Origin: a virus
Reading direction: 5' to 3' (one strand)
Virus record (IMG/VR): IMGVR_UViG_3300032087_002614
Location: 1-29,979 of that record
DNA: 29,979 bases
Below are positions 7,182-16,000 of the stretch, piece by piece. A program made the translations under genes and the position numbers. The notes beneath the pieces are model-generated. The model searched no databases. It was given only the letters and a program-made list of their open reading frames with translations, and had not been told where the DNA came from. Within the stretch, counting starts at the first letter, position 1. Each line of letters opens with the position of its first letter.

Positions 7182-7718
7182 ATGGAAAAAGTAATAAATC
7201 CAAAAAAAGCAGTATTCTTATTTAATGCCGATCACCCTAAAGGTGAAATGTTCACACTTACTCAAGAGCAACTTGAAGCTAAGCTTGAAGATGGTTGGTT
7301 TGATACTCCGGCTCGTTTAGATTTGCCAGAAGATAACGACACTGGTTTAACCGAAGAGCAAGTTTCTAACGCTCGCCCTGAAGACTTGGTTAAGCTTGTT
7401 GAGTCATACGGCTTTATCGTTTTAACTCCTGAGCAACTTAAAGCAGAAGCTAATAAAATGGCTGAGGCTGCTTTTAATCCGGCTAATTTAACTGATGAAA
7501 CAATCATTGAAGAAGCTGAGCGCCGTGGCTTAAAACAATCTGATGAAGGCGCTGACGAGCTTAACGCTTTACTTGATCGCTTTAATGAAGATCCTAAGTC
7601 TCTAAACAAAGAAGAGCATATTATTTTAGGTAAGTCTCTTGGTGTAACTCTTCGCTCAAACTTTGGTGAAGACACTATGATTGCTAAAATCACTGAAGCT
7701 TTAAACGAGGCTGAATAA
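7182..7718 (+). CDS. Hypothetical virion-module protein with C-terminal HeH/LEM-like motif
   Basis: The function of this acidic 178-residue protein is not known. The start is fixed by AAGGTAA upstream. The N terminus ('KKAVFLFNADHPKGEMFTL') may form beta strands and the middle is helical with many Glu and Leu. The C terminus, 'ILGKSLGVTLRSNFGEDTMI', has the 'LGV-x-LR-x-N-x(2)-E/D-T-L/M-I' pattern of small helix-extended-helix (HeH/LEM-like) domains often seen at the ends of phage capsid-associated proteins. P22 has no gene between coat and gene 4, so this is an extra member; a head-joining or capsid-accessory role is inferred from position only. Confidence 0.75.
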   Translation: MEKVINPKKAVFLFNADHPKGEMFTLTQEQLEAKLEDGWFDTPARLDLPEDNDTGLTEEQVSNARPEDLVKLVESYGFIVLTPEQLKAEANKMAEAAFNPANLTDETIIEEAERRGLKQSDEGADELNALLDRFNEDPKSLNKEEHIILGKSLGVTLRSNFGEDTMIAKITEALNEAE

Positions 7719-7719
7719 A

Positions 7720-8469
7720 ATGAGCGTAACGGTAGGGGGAATCATTAGGAGCGCCATGAGAAAGATTGGCGTTTTAGCTGCTGGTGAACCCCTGCCAGCA
7801 CATGAGGGTGATGACGCTTTAGAGGTTTTCAAGCAAATGGTTGATGCTTGGACTAATGAAACCTTGCTCATTCCTATTGTTGGCGTTGTCACTCATGCTT
7901 TGGTTGGTGATCAGTCTGAATACACTATTGGTATTTACCCTGAGCCAAAGCCAGCTCCATTACCTGACAACCATATTGAAACGGCTCGCCCTGAAAGAAT
8001 TATTGCCGCTTTCATTCGTGATCAATATCAAACCGATTACATTCAAGAGATTATTGACGTTAAAACATTCTCTCGTATTAGTCGGAAAACTAACGCTTCT
8101 CGCCCTTCTCGTTTTTATATTCGCGAAGGCTGGCCAATGAATACTATTTTATTTGAAGCCGTTCCTTATGATGGTGAAACGCTTCACCTTGAAGTTATTC
8201 AACCATTAAGTGAAATACTTCCCGTTGCCGGGTTAACAGAAGTTATCAACCTTCCACCGGGTTATGAACGAGCACTTATTTACAATCTTTGTTTAGAACT
8301 TGCTCCTGAATGGGGTAAGCAAGTAACGCCATTAATAGCAACACAAGCTGTTGAGGGTAAGAAGTGGCTCAAGCGAAATAATTACCGCCCCCTTGTTCTT
8401 GGTATGGATCGCGCTATTGCCACGCAGAGAAAAGGTATTGGTACCTATATTATCGAACAGGGGCCTTAA
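7720..8469 (+). CDS. Tail accessory factor, P22 gp4-like
   Basis: The 249-residue protein sits in the gene 4 slot, before the gene 10 homologue. P22 gp4 binds below the portal, forming the first extension of the neck after packaging. The N-terminal 'SVTVGGIIRSAMRKIGVLAAGE' followed by 'ALEVFKQMVDAWTNE' is the helical signature of this family, and the later 'RPSRFYIREGWP' and 'LPPGYERALIYNLCLELAPE' are also characteristic. It is longer than P22 gp4 (166 residues), with an extra central region. The start lies one base after the preceding stop, with GAGG upstream. Confidence 0.86.
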   Translation: MSVTVGGIIRSAMRKIGVLAAGEPLPAHEGDDALEVFKQMVDAWTNETLLIPIVGVVTHALVGDQSEYTIGIYPEPKPAPLPDNHIETARPERIIAAFIRDQYQTDYIQEIIDVKTFSRISRKTNASRPSRFYIREGWPMNTILFEAVPYDGETLHLEVIQPLSEILPVAGLTEVINLPPGYERALIYNLCLELAPEWGKQVTPLIATQAVEGKKWLKRNNYRPLVLGMDRAIATQRKGIGTYIIEQGP

Positions 8470-8471
8470 TC

Positions 8472-9833
8472 ATGGTTCAACGTCAAATACCTTTAGTTGC
8501 TAATACTGCTGAAGGCGACATTGCTGGTAGTGAAGAGCTAGTTAATGTTTTTCCTGAAAGAACAACTGGCGGCAAATATCCTTTTGTATTAAAAGGAACG
8601 CCCGGCCTAGCTTATTTTCTTGAGTTGCCAACATTCCCTGTTAAAGCCCTTCACTTCAATCGTGGAAGGGCTTTTGCTGTTACACCAACAAAGCTTTATG
8701 AAATTTTTGATAATGGCACCTATAAGGAGTTAGGTGATGTTGACTTTAAAGGTCGCGTTGTTATGGAAGATAACGGCCTTCAGATTGTTATGGTTGATGG
8801 ATTTAAGGGTTTTGCTTGGGACGCTCAGTCTAATGAAGTTAATGAGCTAACTGGTGATGGTTGGTACCCAGCAAGAACGGTTACTTATCAAGACGGTTAC
8901 TTTATCTTTGAAAGAAAAGATACTGGCCAATTTTTCATATCTGACTTGTTGAGCACTAATTTTGATCCTTTAGATTTTGCCAGCGCAGAAGGCCAGCCGG
9001 ATAAATTAGTTGCTGTACTTAGTGATCACCGTGAAGTATTCATGTTTGGCACTGAGACAATTGAAGTGTGGTACAACTCCGGCGCTGCTGACTTTCCTTT
9101 TGAGAGGAACCAAGGCGCATTCATGGAAAAAGGTTGTGCTGCCCCTTATTCAATAGATAAGCAGAATAACACTGTTTACTTTGTCGGTTCTGACTTGATG
9201 GTTTATCAACTTAACGGCTATGTACCAGTAAGGATAAGCACTCACGCAGTTGAACAAGACTTGTTGGGTGTTGATTTATCTGATTGCTTTGCGTACACCT
9301 ACCAAGAAAACGGACACTTGTTTTATCAACTAACCATACCGGGAAGAAATAAAACTTGGTGTTATGATATTTCAACGCAAGCTTGGCACGTTAGAAAGGA
9401 TTATCAATTTGGGCGACACCGTTCAGAGTGTGTAACATTCTTCGATAGTAAAACGCTTGTTGGTGACTTTCAGGCTGGTCGTATTTACCAAATGACTCAG
9501 CAATATTTTACTGATGATAACGAGCCTCTTGTTCGTGAATTTATTCTTCCAACACTAAACAACGGTAGAGAGTTCTTAACAATTAATAGTTTTGAGCTAG
9601 ATATGACAACTGGCATTCATAATGGAGAAGAGCCAGTTGGTACTTTGATGTTTTCTAAAGATGGCGGTAAAACTTGGAGTAACCAGAAGTTTTCTAGCAT
9701 GGGTGCTTTAGGTGAATACTTAGCTCGCGTTAAATGGAATCGTTTAGGTTGCGCTCGCCAGTTCGTTATTAAGTGCCGTATTTGTGCGCCTATGGCTATT
9801 GATATTGGTGGCGCTTGGGTGGAGGTTGAATAA
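8472..9833 (+). CDS. Packaged DNA stabilization protein, P22 gp10-like
   Basis: At 453 residues this is close to P22 gp10 (472), which plugs the lower neck and joins gp4 to the tailspikes and needle. The N terminus 'MVQRQIPLVANTAEGD' and 'ELVNVFPERTTGGKYPFVLKG' match the Phage_stabilise family pattern, and the middle has repeated beta-propeller-like strands. An AGGGG ribosome site overlaps the end of the preceding gene, which stops two bases before this ATG. The product ends at TAATG, coupling it to the tail-needle gene. Confidence 0.9.
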   Translation: MVQRQIPLVANTAEGDIAGSEELVNVFPERTTGGKYPFVLKGTPGLAYFLELPTFPVKALHFNRGRAFAVTPTKLYEIFDNGTYKELGDVDFKGRVVMEDNGLQIVMVDGFKGFAWDAQSNEVNELTGDGWYPARTVTYQDGYFIFERKDTGQFFISDLLSTNFDPLDFASAEGQPDKLVAVLSDHREVFMFGTETIEVWYNSGAADFPFERNQGAFMEKGCAAPYSIDKQNNTVYFVGSDLMVYQLNGYVPVRISTHAVEQDLLGVDLSDCFAYTYQENGHLFYQLTIPGRNKTWCYDISTQAWHVRKDYQFGRHRSECVTFFDSKTLVGDFQAGRIYQMTQQYFTDDNEPLVREFILPTLNNGREFLTINSFELDMTTGIHNGEEPVGTLMFSKDGGKTWSNQKFSSMGALGEYLARVKWNRLGCARQFVIKCRICAPMAIDIGGAWVEVE

Positions 9834-10843
9834 TGGCTTTAGATCCTAAAGAAAATTTAGTTTCACAACCGCCTTTAACAACGCCTATGGTTGGCAACAA
9901 CGGTATATTATCTAAAGCTTGGGCTATTTGGTTTAGAGATATGTATAACCGAGTGGCATACAAAGGCGGTAATGCTATTGATGAAATAGACCTTGAGCTT
10001 GATGGAACAATTGAAACTCTTGATGAAGTTATCGTTGTCGTTCTTGATCATGAAGAAAGAATTATTGTTAATGAATCTGATATTGCTCAAAACAAAACAG
10101 ATATAGCGACAAATAAACAAAACATACTTGATCTTGAGTATCGTGTTTTTGGCAATAATAGACCTAACGCATATGACGAGGATGCTGGTTATTCAGCTAA
10201 TGATTATATTATCAATCCTTCTGGTGATCCTCAAAGTTATTACCGGGCGATAGATGATATTCCAGCGCCAGCCGGGGCTTTTAACTCAAGTCTCTGGAAA
10301 AAAGTATCTCTAATTGATAATGACGCCTATATTGAGTTGACTCGTGAGCAAGCTAAAGCCTCTTTTGTTGCCGCTGGATATGGTGGTATTGGTGTTGATG
10401 CTGTAAAGGCTATTGGAACTATTGACTCAACTTTTCAAACTCTTGAAGGATTTGATACTGACCTAATAGCAACGCCTCTTGATGTAACTTACGACAAGGC
10501 TAATCACGGCGTTAATCTTGATAGGCAAGGTATTTGGGAATTTACATTAAAGATAACTTTAACTTTTGATGAAGTTAACGCTGGCCGTCAAATTCAGTTC
10601 AGATCGTACAACGCAACAACCGCAACGCCGGGCGGCATAGAGTTTAATTACTTTGTTGGTCGCAACCAAGCTGGTGTTAATATTCCTCTTACTATTGCTA
10701 TTGATGTGCCACCAGCTAACGTAGGTGACTTAATTCAACTTCAAGTTGGTAGTGCTTCAGATACTTTTACTAACTCAAGTAATATCGGTACTATTTACCA
10801 AGTAAAACATATTTCAGAAAGAAAAGAAGATTTAGGGGCATAA
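9833..10843 (+). CDS. Tail needle, P22 gp26-like, with beta-rich tip
   Basis: The 336-residue protein is in the gene 26 slot. Residues about 45-110 form a trimeric-type coiled coil; 'DHEERIIVNESDIAQNKTD' closely follows the heptad style of gp26 ('DHESRI...'). The needle plugs the portal channel and probes the envelope. Residues about 120-165 resemble a small carbohydrate-binding-type module (YSANDYII... YYRAIDD...  SLWKK). The C-terminal 150 residues are beta-rich ('YFVGRNQAGVNIPL'), which fits a jelly-roll knob like the Sf6 needle rather than the short P22 tip. GGAGG precedes the start; the ATG overlaps the preceding stop. Tip fold is inference. Confidence 0.75.
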   Translation: MALDPKENLVSQPPLTTPMVGNNGILSKAWAIWFRDMYNRVAYKGGNAIDEIDLELDGTIETLDEVIVVVLDHEERIIVNESDIAQNKTDIATNKQNILDLEYRVFGNNRPNAYDEDAGYSANDYIINPSGDPQSYYRAIDDIPAPAGAFNSSLWKKVSLIDNDAYIELTREQAKASFVAAGYGGIGVDAVKAIGTIDSTFQTLEGFDTDLIATPLDVTYDKANHGVNLDRQGIWEFTLKITLTFDEVNAGRQIQFRSYNATTATPGGIEFNYFVGRNQAGVNIPLTIAIDVPPANVGDLIQLQVGSASDTFTNSSNIGTIYQVKHISERKEDLGA

Positions 10844-11404
10844 ATGAAAGAATCAAATGTAGGAATGAGCGAAGAAAAATCACTGGCTTTAGTTAAGGCA
10901 GTTTCAGTTATTGCCACTGAAGAACGCCGGGAAAAACTAAACCAATTAGAAACAGCAATGTTACAAGAAGAACAAGTTAACATTCCTGTTGATCACCGTT
11001 TTTCTGGTGGTATTTATGCGCGTGAAATAACTATTCCTAAAGGCACTTTGTTAACTGGTCGTATTCATAAGTTTGATCACTTCGATATTATGCTTAGTGG
11101 TGACATTACTGTTTCAACCGATAGTGGCGAAGTTAAACGCCTTACTGGTTTAAATATTATGGAAGGTAAGGCTGGCAAAAAACGTGCTGGCTATGCTCAC
11201 GAAGATACTCACTGGATTACTTTTCATTGTGCTGAAGAGCGTGATCCTGAAGAAATGTATGAGTTTTTAACTTGCGGTTCATTCCAAGAGTTAGAAGAAT
11301 TTAATGTGATGCTTGAAAACGCTATGGCGCAAATAGAGCACGATGAACAAGTTTTAGCTGATCATGCTAAAGCCATTTGTTCTAAGGGGGAAGAATGTCA
11401 GTAG
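10844..11404 (+). CDS. Cupin-fold conserved phage protein in the gene 14 position
   Basis: This 186-residue protein holds a small cupin-like barrel at about 45-130: 'HRFSGGIYAREITIPKGTLLTG' then 'HKFDHFDIMLSGDITV' and 'AGYAHEDTHWITFHC'. The several His residues could bind a metal. Similar cupins are found in diverse podoviruses with no settled function. The N-terminal 40 residues are helical and charged, and the C terminus holds a second helical region ending in a Cys-containing tail. In P22 this position, between needle and gp7, is gene 14, but no sequence likeness to gp14 is claimed. AGGGG upstream supports ATG 10844; ATG 10865 is an alternative. Confidence 0.75.
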   Translation: MKESNVGMSEEKSLALVKAVSVIATEERREKLNQLETAMLQEEQVNIPVDHRFSGGIYAREITIPKGTLLTGRIHKFDHFDIMLSGDITVSTDSGEVKRLTGLNIMEGKAGKKRAGYAHEDTHWITFHCAEERDPEEMYEFLTCGSFQELEEFNVMLENAMAQIEHDEQVLADHAKAICSKGEECQ

Positions 11405-12102
11405 TTGCCGCCGCAGTAGTAGGCTCCGCAGTAGTCGGGGCTTACTCAGCAAACAAAGCAAGTAAAGCTCAGCAAAAGTCGGCTAAGGCTGGAATGGCCG
11501 CTGAAGAAAGAATGGCTGAAAGAAATCTTGAGTTTCAGCGTGAAATGGCTGATCAGCAACGTGAAGACTTTGCTCCTTGGCGTGATATTGGAGAGCAAGC
11601 CCTTAATTCTATTTGGGAAGGTGTTCAGTCTGGTGCTTTTGAAGTTGGCAATATTAACCTTGAAGACGATCCCGGTTATCGCGTTCGTATGGCTGAAGGT
11701 GTTGAAGCGATTGATGCTTCAGCCGCCGCTCGTGGCCGCTTACTTTCTGGTGCTCAACAAAAGGCATTAACTCAGTTTGGTCAAGAGCAAGGGAGTAAAG
11801 AATATGCTAATGCCTATGCTCGCGAAGCCAACAAGAAAGCTAGACAGTACAATATACTTTCAAACCTTTCTCAAGGTGGCCAAGCTTCCGCAGCCGGACA
11901 AGCGCAAACAACTGGCCAATTAGCTCAGACAGGTGGGAATATAATGTCGCAAACTGGTAGGGCGCAAAATATAGCAAACCAAAATGTTGGTGCTGCTCGC
12001 GCTAGTGGTTATCAAGATCAAGCTCAAGTTGTCAACCAAGCCGCTCAAAACTGGCTTACTTACAAAATGATGACTCCGACAACACCAGCGGCAGGAGGTT
12101 AA
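11395..12102 (+). CDS. DNA transfer (ejection) protein, P22 gp7-like
   Basis: The 235-residue protein starts with a small hydrophobic Ala/Val/Gly segment (residues 2-18) followed by a long Ala/Lys/Gln-rich helix, then 'QREDFAPWRDIGEQAL' and 'DDPGYRVRMAEGVEAIDASAAARG', a hallmark of phage DNA transfer proteins packaged in the head and injected with the DNA. The C-terminal half is rich in Gln, Ala and Gly, with repeated 'QAxxxGQ' units. AAGGGGGAAGA is a strong ribosome site inside the end of the cupin gene, which it overlaps by 10 bp. The order with the next two genes matches the P22 7-20-16 ejection cluster. Confidence 0.87.
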   Translation: MSVVAAAVVGSAVVGAYSANKASKAQQKSAKAGMAAEERMAERNLEFQREMADQQREDFAPWRDIGEQALNSIWEGVQSGAFEVGNINLEDDPGYRVRMAEGVEAIDASAAARGRLLSGAQQKALTQFGQEQGSKEYANAYAREANKKARQYNILSNLSQGGQASAAGQAQTTGQLAQTGGNIMSQTGRAQNIANQNVGAARASGYQDQAQVVNQAAQNWLTYKMMTPTTPAAGG

Positions 12103-12106
12103 GACG

Positions 12107-12964
12107 ATGGCAGCTAATAGATTTGGTATTGATGTTGGTGAATTATACCGCACCAAAGAAGCCGTTGAAGGAGCTCGCACTCGCAACAAGATGGCTTCGT
12201 TACAATTAGGTGAAGCAGAACGTGAGATCGCTGAGCGACCAGCTAAAGAAGCCGCAGCAAAGAAACGTAACGCTTTATTAACTGGCTTGCGTCAAAAGGC
12301 TGTAACTGGTGATACTGACGCACAACAACAACTTCTTGCTATTGATCCTGAAGGTGGAGCTTCATTTATTGAAGCTGTTGGCAAGATGGACGATAGAAAA
12401 TTAAAAGTTGCTCAACAAAAAGTTGATGAAATGGGGCAAATGGCCGCAACCGTTCTAAATGCTTCACCTGAAAAACAAGCAAGACTTTATCAGCAAATGC
12501 TTACTGCTTTACCGCCTGAGTCAGTTGCTAAGATGCCTAAAGAGTTGGACCTTAACTTTTTAGAAGTTTCACTTTCTAAAGCAATGGCAATGGATAAGAT
12601 CCTTGAGAATCCAAAAGCTATTCAGGTTGGTGGTGAAGACGTTGTTTACAAAGGTGGTCGAGAAGTTGAGCGAGCTAAGCGCCCGGTTAAAAAAACTGGT
12701 ACTGGTGATGGTGGCTTAAAGTCTGCTGATGAAAGCCTGATGTACCGCCAAGCCGCTGAACTAATGGGTGGTATGTTTGACGAAGCCGGAAACCTTAGAG
12801 CTTTAGATCCTGAAGTTCGCCCGAAGGTTCAAGCTATCGCAACTAGAGCTTCCGAGATATTTAAGCAAGGCGGCGTAACTCGAAGCCAAGCAGTGACAAT
12901 GGCCGCTGAAGAGGTTGAAGGTTCTGCTGGTGTAGATGATAATGACCCACTAGGATTAAGATAA
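12107..12964 (+). CDS. Putative ejection/internal virion protein (gp20 slot)
   Basis: The 285-residue protein lies between the gp7-like gene and the giant gene, where P22 has gene 20. It is mostly helical and rich in Ala, Glu, Lys and Gln, with a charged helix at about 15-75 and another at 105-175, and a C-terminal acidic end (DDNDPLGLR). No catalytic motif is seen. AGGAGG five to ten bases ahead of the ATG is an excellent ribosome site. The role as an internal, injected protein is inferred from position and composition. Confidence 0.7.
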   Translation: MAANRFGIDVGELYRTKEAVEGARTRNKMASLQLGEAEREIAERPAKEAAAKKRNALLTGLRQKAVTGDTDAQQQLLAIDPEGGASFIEAVGKMDDRKLKVAQQKVDEMGQMAATVLNASPEKQARLYQQMLTALPPESVAKMPKELDLNFLEVSLSKAMAMDKILENPKAIQVGGEDVVYKGGREVERAKRPVKKTGTGDGGLKSADESLMYRQAAELMGGMFDEAGNLRALDPEVRPKVQAIATRASEIFKQGGVTRSQAVTMAAEEVEGSAGVDDNDPLGLR

Positions 12965-12970
12965 TTACAA

Positions 12971-12996
12971 AGCCCTTTAATTAGGGCTAACCTTTT
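12971..12996 (+). terminator. Hairpin with T-run before the giant gene (possible attenuator)
   Basis: AGCCCT (12971-12976) pairs with AGGGCT (12983-12988) around TTAATT, then AACCTTTTT follows. The stem is short and the T-run is separated by four bases, so termination would be partial. It lies just before the strong ribosome site of the giant gene and may limit how much of that very long mRNA is made. Confidence 0.45.
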
Positions 12997-13010
12997 TAAG
13001 GAGGACCGCC

Positions 13011-16000
13011 GTGAGCGAGTTCATTCAAAACTTCCGCATTAAAAACCCTCAGTATGATGATATGCCTGATGACCAGTTGGTCACAGCTTTACATAATAAA
13101 TACTATTCAGATATTCCAGTTGAACAATTCAACCAAAAGATAGGCTTTCAATCAGTACAGACGTTAACGCCTGATCAGCCAATCGAACAACAACCAATTC
13201 AGCGACAAGAAATTGATGGCTTTACCGGGGCGGCAATGAAAGCGCCTGAAGATAAGTCAATGTTGGAGCTTGTTGGTGATAAGTTGGAAAATTGGGGTGC
13301 TGGCCTTGGTGAACGTGCTGGCGATCTTGGCGGCGCTTTACTTCAAACCATTCAAACAACTGGCGAAGGTCTTGAAGAGAAGTTACCTATGGGCGGCTTT
13401 GTTTGGGAAGATGGTGATATTATTCCTTCTTATAAGTCACCTGATGAATGGGCCAAGGTTGACGCTGAACCCATTCTAACTAAGGGCGCTGATGTTCTTA
13501 AAGGTGTTGATCTTGGTTATGAAGAGCAAGCTAATTGGGAAGGTGTTAAAAAAGCATTTTCTGAAGGTGGCCCGTTAAGTGGTTCAGCCTATGCCGAAGT
13601 TTTAGAGTATGGCCTTGAGCAAGGTATTAAATCTGTTCCTGATATGGTTGCCACTATCTACGCATTGCCAGCTTATATTTTTGCGCGTTCTGGTGAGATA
13701 GGGGAACAACGAGCAATTAACAAAGGTAAAGACAAGGCTGAGCTTGAAGATATTCTTGAGGCCGCTCCTTTTGCTGCTGCTTCTGCTTTGCTTGAGCGCA
13801 TTGGTGCCAAAGGCATGACTTCAGACGCTAAAGCTGAATTAGGCACCGAATTATTGAAAGCTGGCATTAAAGAGCAAACTAAGCGAGTTGCTAAAGCTGG
13901 TGGTAAGGCGTTAAGCAAGGAAGCCGCAACCGAAGCTGTTCAAGAAGGCATGATTGAATATGTTGGCGAGCGTTACGGCACTGATGCCAAAATGGATTTT
14001 ATGGAAGCTCTTGATCGTGCTGCTGCTGGCGCTGTTGCTGGTGGCGTATTTGGTGGCACAGTGGGTACAACTACCGCAACTGTAAACGAGATCAATTACT
14101 CGCCTGAAAAAGTTATTGCTCAGGCAATGGATGAAGAGTTAGCCAGTAAAGATATTAAGTCTGATGAAACCGCTATTGATTTACTTGACCCTGAACGAGC
14201 TCAACTTGAGAAAACAGATACTCAAGAAAAGTTTGAAGCTTCTGAGTTATGGCAAAACCTAACCAAAGAAGAGCAAGCAAAGTTTAAGGAAGTGCTAAAC
14301 GATGTTGAAAAGCCTGAAGTTAAACCTGAACTTGAAGTTGATATTAAAGAACAGCCTATTGATAAAGCTAAAATGCCTGAGCAAGAAGCTGTTGAAGTTG
14401 ATCTTCCTAAAGAGCCTGAAAGCGAAAAACCAGTTAAACAAAAAGTAACCGGGCTTGAAGTTGTTGAAGCTCCAATATCTGAAATAAAGATCAGTGAAGA
14501 CGTTCCTCAATTTAAGGAAGGTGCTGATATTAAAGGTGTAGTCGAGCCGTTAGGTGGTAAGTTTGAAAGAACTGGTGTTGCTCCTATTCAAATATGGGTT
14601 CGTAAAAATGGCGACAAAGAAGTAATAAGTGGTCGCCATCGTTTAGATTTGGCTGAGCGTAGTGGTGAAAAAACTATTCCGGCCCAATACCATTATGAGT
14701 CTAAAGGCTTTGGCACTGATCAAGCTGCCGCTTTAGATGCTGTTTTAAATATCCGTGAAGGTCAAGGTAAGGTAAAAGATTATGTCGATTTCATACAAGC
14801 AACAAAGCCAAGAAAACAAGAAGCAGAATCACAAGGATTATTGGCAAGGCAGACGGGGAAAAGGGCTTTCTCAATCGCAACTCAAGGAAGTGATGCGCTC
14901 GTTACCGCCCACAGAAACGATCAAGTAACTGATGAAGCTGCCACTCGCATAGCTGAAGCCGCGCCTCGTAATGAGTCGTTACAGGCTGTTGGTATTAAAG
15001 CAATACAGGAAGGTAAAACAATTACCGTTGCTGAAAACTTAGTTAAAGCTGTCAAATCAATGACTAGTGATCAACAACAATCTTCTGGTGATTTATTTGG
15101 TTTTGATGACTCAGCAATGATTGAAGCTGAGAACTTAGCTAAAGCAGCAAGCAAGAAGCAATCAGAAATTCAACGTACTTTATCAGCCGTTCAAGGTGCC
15201 GCTAAGCGTCCTGAACTTGCCGCCAAAGAAGGTGTTGACGTTAAAGATCCTGAAGCTGTAAAAGTTCGCATTAAAGAGTTAAAAAATCAAAAGCGTGATT
15301 GGTCCAACTGGCACACTAACCCGGCGCTTGTTTCCGAATTAAAAGGAAAAAAAGAACCTGAGCAAAAACAACAAGTTACAAAACAAGTTAAACGCAAGGT
15401 GTTTAATTGGGATTCTGTTGCCTTATCTAAAAACTACACAGCCAAAGAGCTTGATCAGTGGATTAAAGAATTAACCGCTGACCCTGATAATAAAAACCTA
15501 TCTGTCGGCATTGACCTTTACAACAAAGCGACAATGAAGAAGATAGATAAGCTTAGTTCTGCTGTTATGTTTTTACAGCAACAAGGCAAAGAAACCAGCG
15601 AAGTATCTGAAGTTGAAGCTGAGCGCATTAAGCAAGAGAAAGCTAAAGCGGCGGCTGACAAGAAGAAGCCTAAGTTATCTGAAGTTCTCAAAGAAGCCAG
15701 TGATGAAACATTAACTGAAGCTGACAAGGTACCTGAAGTTTATACTTCTTCTTCATACCGCAACTTTAGAAAGTCAGTAGCGGATCAAACCGCTACGGCT
15801 AAGCAGATTCTTGATGATGCTGAAAACCTGATCGCCAACAAAGATAAAATCATTGCTGAAATGAGCCAGCGTAAATTTACTAAGGCCATGCTTCAGGAGA
15901 TCATCAAGTCACCTCGTAACGATTTAAGTAAGCCTCAAATGGTTAAGCAAGCTTATGAATCAATGCTTTCTGATCATGTTATGGCTGATGCTACCTTTAC

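Noticed and set aside
7262-7693. 143-codon open frame on the - strand
   Set aside because: Complete overlap with the 178-residue virion-module gene; Ser-rich shadow composition.
14472-15060. ParB partition system
   Set aside because: The ParB-like unit is one domain of the giant virion protein, with no ParA or centromere-type repeats nearby.
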